Assembly: GCF_013141725.1 (NCBI RefSeq)
Contig: NZ_WHNZ01000062.1
Span: forward strand, 1-58,001
Reading direction: 5' to 3'
DNA length: 58,001 bases
DNA from: Paenibacillus planticolens
GTDB taxonomy: Bacteria > Bacillota > Bacilli > Paenibacillales > NBRC-103111
Position numbers and translations under genes: made by a program
Part shown: one piece after another, positions 52,945 to 58,001 of the stretch
Position numbering within the stretch: position 1 is the stretch's first letter
How the letters are laid out: the number at the start of each line of letters is the position of its first letter
The notes under the pieces: model-generated
The model's input: only the letters and a program-made list of their open reading frames with translations
Database searches by the model: none
Told to the model about the DNA's origin: nothing

Positions 52945-53727
52945 GTGATTTCGCTGAAAAAAATATTGTGCCTCCTCCTGGCATTAGGAATCTTCATATG
53001 TCTGGCATTGGCCAAGCCCACTGCGCCTGCTGTCGAACAGGCCGTTACTGCTTCGTCTGTCCCCGTGTTTGAGATCGCGGAGCCGCGACTGAATGCGCCA
53101 GATAGACAGCCGTCCGCTGATGCCTCTCCCCCTTCGGAGCACCATTATCAGGTGGAGGATGCCGCTGCCATTTCACAGCTGCCGGAGCTGCCCAACGGGT
53201 GTGAGGCCGTAGCTGCCACGATGCTGCTGAATTGGGCGGGGCTGCCTGTCACGAAGGAGGAAGTTGCCGACGCGCTTCCCAGAGGCGAGATGCCAACTGA
53301 GAATGAAGACGGGGCTTTCGTTGGCGGCAATCCGGAGGACGTGTTTGTCGGGAACCCTTACGATGCGGGATACGGCATTTATCATAAGCCCGTCTTTTTC
53401 ACACTGAACAGCTTGCTGCCGGGTCGTCTCACAGATATCACCGGTACTTCCTTCGAAAATTTGCTCAGCGTGATTGCGGCCGGCAAACCGGCCATGATAT
53501 GGGCTACCGAGCATATGGATACGCCTTATCTGGATCTGGAATGGCAGGATGATGAGGACCGGCTCGTGGAGTGGTATCAGCCTGAGCATGCCTTACTTTT
53601 AACCGGCTGGGACGACGATTACGCCTATATGAACGATCCTATGACCGGGCAGCAGGAAGCCTATGCTTTAAGCGATTTCAAACATGTCTGGGAGCTGATG
53701 GGCTCGCAGGCCATAACCGTGAATTAG
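52945..53727 (+). CDS. Secreted C39-like papain-fold peptidase
   Basis: 260 residues, starting at a GTG with AGGATCGGA before it. A signal peptide or signal anchor (about 1-23) leads into a Pro/Ala/Ser-rich spacer. The C39_2-type domain (about 65-258) has the likely nucleophile Cys in ELPNGCEAVAATMLLNW, His in QPEHALLLTGWDD and Asn/Asp in YMNDPMTG. Such proteins are common in Bacillota; their substrates are mostly unknown. It stands alone, with no clear terminator, before the palindrome array. Confidence 0.88.
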   Translation: MISLKKILCLLLALGIFICLALAKPTAPAVEQAVTASSVPVFEIAEPRLNAPDRQPSADASPPSEHHYQVEDAAAISQLPELPNGCEAVAATMLLNWAGLPVTKEEVADALPRGEMPTENEDGAFVGGNPEDVFVGNPYDAGYGIYHKPVFFTLNSLLPGRLTDITGTSFENLLSVIAAGKPAMIWATEHMDTPYLDLEWQDDEDRLVEWYQPEHALLLTGWDDDYAYMNDPMTGQQEAYALSDFKHVWELMGSQAITVN

Positions 53728-53781
53728 GGGGATGCCGCTGCGCTTGCTTTCTCCGCAGGTCAGGTGCCCACTCTCACACTG

Positions 53782-53972
53782 ATAAGAGTCCCAAGGGGCT
53801 TCTATTCCGCTCAAAATCTGTTAAATAGCCGAAATAGCAGTCTCTATGAACTCTTATATGCTCAAAAAATACTAATATGGGGTAATTTTCATCATTTAAG
53901 AGTCTCCAAAGACTTCTATTCATGAAAAATTACCATATTTGGCGCAAATAGGAGTTCCCAAAGACTCTTATT
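53782..53972. repeat. Array of four imperfect palindromic 25-bp units, TAAGAGTC family
   Basis: Units of the form ATAAGAGTC...GACTTCTATT start at 53782, 53833 (inverted), 53896 and 53947 (inverted). Start-to-start distances are 51, 63 and 51 bp. A longer inverted repeat (53874-53892 with 53922-53939) brackets the third unit. This array fills most of the 354-bp gap between the C39 and IF-3-like genes. Confidence 0.75.
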
Positions 53973-54023
53973 GCTTCGTGTGGGGGTGTTTTCGGAACTC
54001 TTCCTCTTCCCTCCCCCATGGGA

Positions 54024-54080
54024 GAAAAAAAAGCATGAACGTCTTCTCCCCTCTAGAAGCGGAGTCGCGTTCATGCTTTT
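54024..54080 (-). terminator. Terminator after the IF-3-like gene
   Basis: On the minus strand AAAAGCATGAACG pairs with CGTTCATGCTTTT across a 26-nt loop, followed by TTTTCTCC. It starts within two bases of the stop codon. Confidence 0.85.
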
Positions 54081-54081
54081 C

Positions 54082-54567
54082 TTATAACGGATCCAACTGT
54101 ACGGAAGCTTGCTTTCCGCTAAGCTGAATGCCGGTCTGTTTACGCCCATGGGCGCTTAAATCCTTCACTAAGGATTCAAGCAAAGCTTTGGCCTGCGCGC
54201 CTTCCTTGCCTGTAATCTTTACAACCAGCTGCACGGCATCGCCGCCTTGCAGCATCCGCTCGGCCTGCTGGCGCTTCGTGTCCAGGTCATGATCCTCGAT
54301 GTGCGGCGTTAGACGCAGCTCCTTGATTTTTGGCGCTTGCTCGCGTTTGCGGGCTTGCTGTTTTTCCTGCAGTGCTTCCTGCTTGGCCTGACCCGCTCCG
54401 ATCAGCTTGCATGGCGGCGGACTGCTCATGAGCGAGGTACAAACCAAATCGACCTTCAACTGCTTCGCCAGCTCCAGCGCTTCCTTCGTTGGCATTACCC
54501 CCAGGTCCTCCCCGTGAATACCGGTAAGATGAACCTCGGAGGCTTTGATTTTCTCATTCTTAATCAT
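54082..54567 (-). CDS. Translation initiation factor IF-3 paralogue
   Basis: 161 residues from the ATG at 54567; the longer frame to 54612 has no better site. The N-domain starts IKNEKIKASEVHLTG and includes SSPPPCKLI, the linker is rich in Lys/Gln/Glu (QAKQEALQEKQQARK), and the C-domain has IKELRLTPHIEDHDLDTK, all as in IF-3. It lacks the usual partners rpmI and rplT, and several conserved positions differ (the PVCK region reads PPCK). So it is likely a second copy with a special role in start-codon or ribosome control, not the main infC. It is divergent from the next gene. Confidence 0.85.
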   Translation of the reverse strand: MIKNEKIKASEVHLTGIHGEDLGVMPTKEALELAKQLKVDLVCTSLMSSPPPCKLIGAGQAKQEALQEKQQARKREQAPKIKELRLTPHIEDHDLDTKRQQAERMLQGGDAVQLVVKITGKEGAQAKALLESLVKDLSAHGRKQTGIQLSGKQASVQLDPL

Positions 54568-54651
54568 TGTGAACGCACCCAATCTTTCGCTATAATGAAC
54601 CCATCCGCCCAATAAAGTGGAATAGGCAGTTTAAGGAGATGTTACCCGCGT

Positions 54652-54960
54652 ATGAACAAAAAACAATTAGAAGAACAGATGATCGAAAACTATAAACGCG
54701 AAGAGCATATGATGATTCTCGTTTTTGCCCAGTGGTGCATTAATCATGATCTGGACCCGTCTGTGCTTTATCATGCCGCTTACCCGGACCAACCTAATAA
54801 TGCCGCTCTCCAGCAAGCCCTCGATTTAACGGTTTCCAAAGAGGAGGCCGGCGAGGTCGCAGATGGCACCGTTTTAGGCGTGCTGTCTCTCTTCGGCAAC
54901 GAGGAGCTTGCTTTCATCGTGACACAGGAAATCAATAAGAGGAACAAGCGAAATCGTTAA
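54652..54960 (+). CDS. Small acidic/basic protein of unknown function
   Basis: 102 residues after AAGGAGATG. It is mostly helical: a charged start (MNKKQLEEQMIENYKREEHM), a hydrophobic stretch MMILVFAQWCINHDL, and a basic end NKRNKRNR. There is no signal peptide. I do not recognise the family. It is transcribed away from the IF-3-like gene, and its last bases overlap the end of the convergent monooxygenase gene by 4 bp. Confidence 0.75.
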   Translation: MNKKQLEEQMIENYKREEHMMILVFAQWCINHDLDPSVLYHAAYPDQPNNAALQQALDLTVSKEEAGEVADGTVLGVLSLFGNEELAFIVTQEINKRNKRNR

Positions 54961-55967
54961 GCGAGCCTGAACGCGTCCGCTAACAGTTCAATGGTCCGCA
55001 GCCTCGTCTCAGGTAGATAACCGCCGGCAACCACCATGACTTCATCGACTCGGTAGCTGTCAGCCAGATTCAGCATCTGCTCCCTGACTTGCCCCGGATC
55101 GCCGACAATCATCCGGGACCGATTATCCCTGACCCGGGTGTAGTCCCAATCCGAGTAACCATACCGAGCCGCTTCTGCGGGCGATTTCACTCCGGTGAAT
55201 TCGCCCTTTTCCATTTGCAGAATGCGCAAATCGATGGAAGCGGCCTGCTCCTCCGCCTCTGCCTGCGTATCGGCGCAGAGCACATAAATGCAAACCGTCG
55301 CCTGCGGCACGACATTGAGCGCGGACGGTCTGAACGAGCTGCGGTAGCTGCGCACCGCATGCTGTCCGCCCGCTCCGTTAATGAAGTGCGCGAAGCAGAA
55401 CGCTGCGCCTGCCTGCGAGGCGTACACCCCGCTCTGCCCGGTGGAGCCGAGCAGCCACACCTGGGGCACTCCAGTCACCAAAGGGGTGGCGCGGATGCCC
55501 TCGAACACATGCCCGGGTTCCACTGAATCGGTGATGAACCTGAGCAGATCCGTGACTTGCGCCGGGAACCGCTCAAGTCCTTCGAACAGATCCGCGCCGA
55601 CGCCTCGCAGCGCTTTGGCCGTATGCGGCGTGCCTCCGGGCGCACGCCCGATGCCGAGGTCGATGCGTCCTGGATAGAGCGCCTCGAGCATGCGAAAATT
55701 TTCAGCGACTTTGTAGGCGCTGTAATGCGGCAACAGCACGCCTCCGGAGCCGAGCCTAATGCGGCTTGTGCGCGCCGCCAGCGTCGACAGCAGCACCTCC
55801 GGCGAGGAACCGGCGAGACCCTGCGAGTTATGATGCTCCGACACCCAGAATCTCGTGTAGCCGAGACGGTCCGCCAACTGCGCCATCCGAATGGTCTGCT
55901 GCAGCGCTTCGCTATGCGTAAAACCGGTAGAAACCGGTGACTGATCAAGAATACTTAATTTCAGCAT
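54957..55967 (-). CDS. Luciferase-like flavin-dependent monooxygenase
   Basis: 336 residues from the ATG at 55967 (GAAGGGATG just before); a longer frame to 56015 is unsupported. The bacterial-luciferase fold is shown by LSILDQSPVSTG, FWVSEHHNSQGLAGSSPE, RIRLGSGGVLLPHYSAYKVAENF and RIDLGIGRAPGG. This is the LLM group that uses reduced flavin and oxygen on various substrates; the exact reaction is not given by sequence. It is a single-gene unit. Confidence 0.92.
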   Translation of the reverse strand: MLKLSILDQSPVSTGFTHSEALQQTIRMAQLADRLGYTRFWVSEHHNSQGLAGSSPEVLLSTLAARTSRIRLGSGGVLLPHYSAYKVAENFRMLEALYPGRIDLGIGRAPGGTPHTAKALRGVGADLFEGLERFPAQVTDLLRFITDSVEPGHVFEGIRATPLVTGVPQVWLLGSTGQSGVYASQAGAAFCFAHFINGAGGQHAVRSYRSSFRPSALNVVPQATVCIYVLCADTQAEAEEQAASIDLRILQMEKGEFTGVKSPAEAARYGYSDWDYTRVRDNRSRMIVGDPGQVREQMLNLADSYRVDEVMVVAGGYLPETRLRTIELLADAFRLA

Positions 55968-56029
55968 AGTCATCCCTTCTTTCTGAGTCATCTGCCGATG
56001 ATTTTGATTATACAACGTCCTGGATGCAA

Positions 56030-56066
56030 AAGAAAAAGGACGAACCCCTTGAAGGCGTTGTCCCCG
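56030..56066 (-). terminator. Terminator after the PAP2 gene
   Basis: On the minus strand GGACAACGCC pairs imperfectly with GGGGTTCGTCC, followed by TTTTTCTTTT. Confidence 0.65.
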
Positions 56067-56164
56067 ATTATAACGATGTCTTTAGTGAGCCTCTTACTTA
56101 CTAAAAGTGTATGACTTTGGCAAAACTTTATGCCTTCCTTTTTGGGAATGACACCACATTTCAG

Positions 56165-56857
56165 TTACCCGGAGATGTTGCGGTTAGGCTGACTTGGCCG
56201 TTGTATGCTCGTTTTCCGGTGCCTGATGCGTTGAATCGCCGCCATGCATCCGATGAGTCCAGCGCCGCCTGCAGCAAAGCCGGCCAGCACATCGCTCGGA
56301 TAATGAACGCCTAAATAGATACGGCTTAGACCAATGCAAAAGATGAGTACAGCCGCAATAACCGGTATCAGCCAAGCCGTCCTCCATTTATCGCGTACAT
56401 TGACCCACAATAAATAGCCGACTAGTCCGTAAAATACAATCGACACCATAGCATGTCCGCTTGGAAAGCTGAAGCCTGTCTCTTCAATCAGCCACGTTCC
56501 CGCAGGACGATCACGCTCGATCACGCCTTTTAACACGTTGTTCAACCCCCATGCCGTCAAAACTCCTAATAGCAGCACAAGCGTCTCCCATTTCTGCTTA
56601 AACCTAACTAACAAGACCGCAGCAACCACAACGAAGATTATGCTCTCCGCTTTTGCTTTTCCGAGCAAAGTAATCCATATCACAACAGGCGTTAGTCCAT
56701 CGCTTCGAAGCGACTGGACAGCGCTGCTGATCCCTTCATCAAATGATTGCAGCCAACCGCTCGTTAAGCTCTGCGACAAGAAGACAAAACCAATTAACAG
56801 CACGCACGCCGCCCCGATGCTCCAGCTTGCTTTTTTGTACAATCGTTTCCCCTGCAT
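56165..56857 (-). CDS. PAP2-family membrane phosphatase
   Basis: 230 residues from the ATG at 56857 (GGAGGAG 9 nt before). Six membrane segments. The three phosphatase motifs are KGVIERDRP, FPSGHAM and SRIYLGVHYPSDV. The family removes phosphate from undecaprenyl pyrophosphate or phosphatidylglycerol phosphate; which one is not shown. It lies 42 bp after the VTT-domain gene on the same strand, probably in one unit. Confidence 0.95.
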   Translation of the reverse strand: MQGKRLYKKASWSIGAACVLLIGFVFLSQSLTSGWLQSFDEGISSAVQSLRSDGLTPVVIWITLLGKAKAESIIFVVVAAVLLVRFKQKWETLVLLLGVLTAWGLNNVLKGVIERDRPAGTWLIEETGFSFPSGHAMVSIVFYGLVGYLLWVNVRDKWRTAWLIPVIAAVLIFCIGLSRIYLGVHYPSDVLAGFAAGGAGLIGCMAAIQRIRHRKTSIQRPSQPNRNISG

Positions 56858-56899
56858 GACTCGTATCTCCTCCAATGTTCAACTAGTTTCCCATTTTGT

Positions 56900-57565
56900 T
56901 CAAGCTCTGTTTCGGTCCTTTACAGCTTGTCTTCGTTTAAAGAACAGCGGAATTAATGCGAAAAGGATATACATCCCGACAGCTCCATAAAACTTCCCCG
57001 ATCCAATGTCATGCAGCGATGCGCCAAACACATTATAAACGACAGCCCCCGGAATAATACCGATCAGCGTTCCCCACGTGTAGTCCCAAAAACGGATTTT
57101 GGACAGCCCTGCCCCGTAACTCACACCATCAAAAGGAAAGAACGGCATCAAGCGCATGTACAAAACGACCATGAACCCTTTCTCCTCCGCCTTTTGATCG
57201 AAGGATTGCAGCTTCTTACTGCGCAAAATCCGCTGAAAGCCATTTCTGCCCCATTTTCGCGTTATATAGAATGACAGCAGCGCCCCGGCACCAGCCCCTA
57301 TGATATCGTAAACCGTTCCCCAGAAGGCGCCAAACACATAGCCGCCATACAGCGTCAACGGCGTCGCCGGAAACAAGACCAACGGGCGCAGCGTGTAAAC
57401 GATAATGTACAAAAGCCCGCCAAACGGACCTAACTGACGAAGCCATTCCGTCACCCGGCTCAAATCCAATTCAGCCCATACACCGGTCCATTGCAGAACG
57501 AGCAAGCCGGCAACTGCGGCCAGAAACCAGCCCAGCAATAACCAAAACGACTTCGAACGCCCCAT
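56900..57565 (-). CDS. TVP38/TMEM64-family (VTT domain) membrane protein
   Basis: 221 residues from the ATG at 57565 (AAAGGAG before). Five to six membrane segments and the VTT signature GGYVFGAFWGTVYDIIGAGAGALLSFY followed by GRNGFQRI and FPFDGVSYGAGLSKI. Related DedA/VTT proteins move lipids across the membrane, including undecaprenyl phosphate. Its pairing with a PAP2 phosphatase fits lipid-carrier recycling, though neither substrate is proved. Confidence 0.93.
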   Translation of the reverse strand: MGRSKSFWLLLGWFLAAVAGLLVLQWTGVWAELDLSRVTEWLRQLGPFGGLLYIIVYTLRPLVLFPATPLTLYGGYVFGAFWGTVYDIIGAGAGALLSFYITRKWGRNGFQRILRSKKLQSFDQKAEEKGFMVVLYMRLMPFFPFDGVSYGAGLSKIRFWDYTWGTLIGIIPGAVVYNVFGASLHDIGSGKFYGAVGMYILFALIPLFFKRRQAVKDRNRA

Positions 57566-57752
57566 GAGTATTCTCCTTTCCGGCAAACCTCATCTGCTTT
57601 CCATCTTACAAAACCATTGAGGCAATATCAACAATTTGGCAATTTCGCCTATTACGCGTCTATGGAATGGGGGAGTGAGAGAGAAAGTGATGGGGGTGAA
57701 AAAGTGAAAAAGTGATAAGCTCGTTGAGTCTGGTTTGGCCGGGAGGACGTTG

Positions 57753-57884
57753 ATGGCCGTGAGTGCGATGAGTGTGACAAGGGCCATGAGGGCCGTAAGC
57801 ACAACGGGGCAAGTAAAAGAGGACGATGAAGTCGTGCGAACGGAACTACAGGGCGCTGATATGAACGAAACCTGCAACTCCTAG
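57753..57884 (+). CDS. Possible 43-residue peptide gene
   Basis: MAVSAMSVTRAMRAV at the start and DMNETCNS at the end, with GGGAGG 8 nt before the ATG and a hairpin plus TTTTT straddling the stop. There is no hydrophobic segment. Frames on the minus strand across the same stretch are low-complexity (Ser/Thr/Leu) and less convincing. The 436-bp gap 57566-58001 has no other gene that I can support. The function is unknown; a small regulatory or secreted peptide is one option, and chance is another. Confidence 0.4.
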   Translation: MAVSAMSVTRAMRAVSTTGQVKEDDEVVRTELQGADMNETCNS

Positions 57885-57901
57885 CACGGAGTTCCATTTT
57901 T
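57876..57901 (+). terminator. Intrinsic terminator at the end of the possible peptide gene
   Basis: AACTCC pairs with GGAGTT across a 6-nt loop, followed by CCATTTTT. The stop codon of the small reading frame falls in the loop. Confidence 0.55.
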
Positions 57902-57973
57902 AGACATCACCAAAGTAAGCCTGTCAAGTGTCTTTCTTTACAGGCGGCTCCTGTCTCTTCATACTGGATACTC

Positions 57974-57996
57974 GGTCCGGCTAATCATGCCGGACC
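57974..57996. terminator. Hairpin at the right edge
   Basis: GGTCCGGC pairs perfectly with GCCGGACC across a 7-nt loop. The window ends 5 bp later, so a T-run cannot be checked and neither strand can be assigned. Confidence 0.4.
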
Positions 57997-58001
57997 CTGC
58001 T

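Noticed and set aside
57590..57877. 95-residue minus-strand frame at the right end
   Set aside because: Low-complexity Ser/Thr/Leu-rich, TTG start without proper spacing from a ribosome site, and it overlaps the better-supported small plus-strand frame and terminator.

Overview
The window looks like chromosome from a Paenibacillus-type member of the Bacillota. The evidence is the style of its genes: very large secreted glycosidases built from many modules, SLH-anchored surface proteins, CUT1 sugar transporters next to YesM/YesN-type two-component systems, catabolite-response (cre) sites, strong AGGAGG-type ribosome binding sites, a caa3 oxidase operon and a sporulation-type lipoprotein. No rRNA, tRNA, insertion sequence, prophage or CRISPR array was seen. 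No database search could be run, so family names rest on motifs and general knowledge.

Region 1 (1-27026, all on the minus strand) is a polysaccharide-utilisation locus. In transcription order it holds two CUT1 permeases and a GH42 beta-galactosidase; a sensor kinase, a small unknown protein and an AraC-type response regulator; a solute-binding lipoprotein; a 2099-residue enzyme joining a GH30 and a GH43 catalytic domain; an SLH-anchored protein with a cohesin domain; a GH29 alpha-L-fucosidase; and a truncated LamG/phosphodiesterase/NPCBM protein. The best-fitting substrate is type II arabinogalactan (arabinogalactan-protein). Both large glycosidases end in dockerins, and the protein encoded between them carries a cohesin plus SLH anchors, so the locus reads as a small cellulosome-like surface complex.

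Region 2 (27045-33365) is a tight six-gene minus-strand operon: GT2 glycosyltransferase, GSA-aminomutase-like aminotransferase, zinc dehydrogenase, MFS transporter, DUF1349 protein and HAD phosphatase. It looks like a small pathway for making or modifying an amino sugar or similar metabolite. Its upstream region shares an operator-like motif, at identical distance from the -10 box, with the sugar-transport genes.

Region 3 (33720-40011) has a PCYCGC lipoprotein, a MerR-controlled SDR/esterase/metallo-hydrolase operon with a 19-bp-spacer promoter, and a NatAB-like ABC exporter. Region 4 (40178-45430) is the caa3 cytochrome oxidase set ctaC-D-E-F, ctaG and a DUF420 gene. Region 5 (45710-57884) is mixed housekeeping: a YhcN-like lipoprotein, a DEAD-box helicase with a long Arg/Gly/Ser tail, a guanylate-kinase-like protein with an altered P-loop, a Nfu_N/HEAT protein, an M48 protease, a C39-like peptidase, an IF-3 paralogue, a luciferase-like monooxygenase, a PAP2 phosphatase and a DedA/TVP38 membrane protein.

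Three intergenic gaps (33467-33643, 50580-50765, 53782-53972) each hold four copies of a short imperfect palindrome. The sequence differs from gap to gap, but the spacing is nearly the same each time (about 51, then 57-63, then 51 bp).
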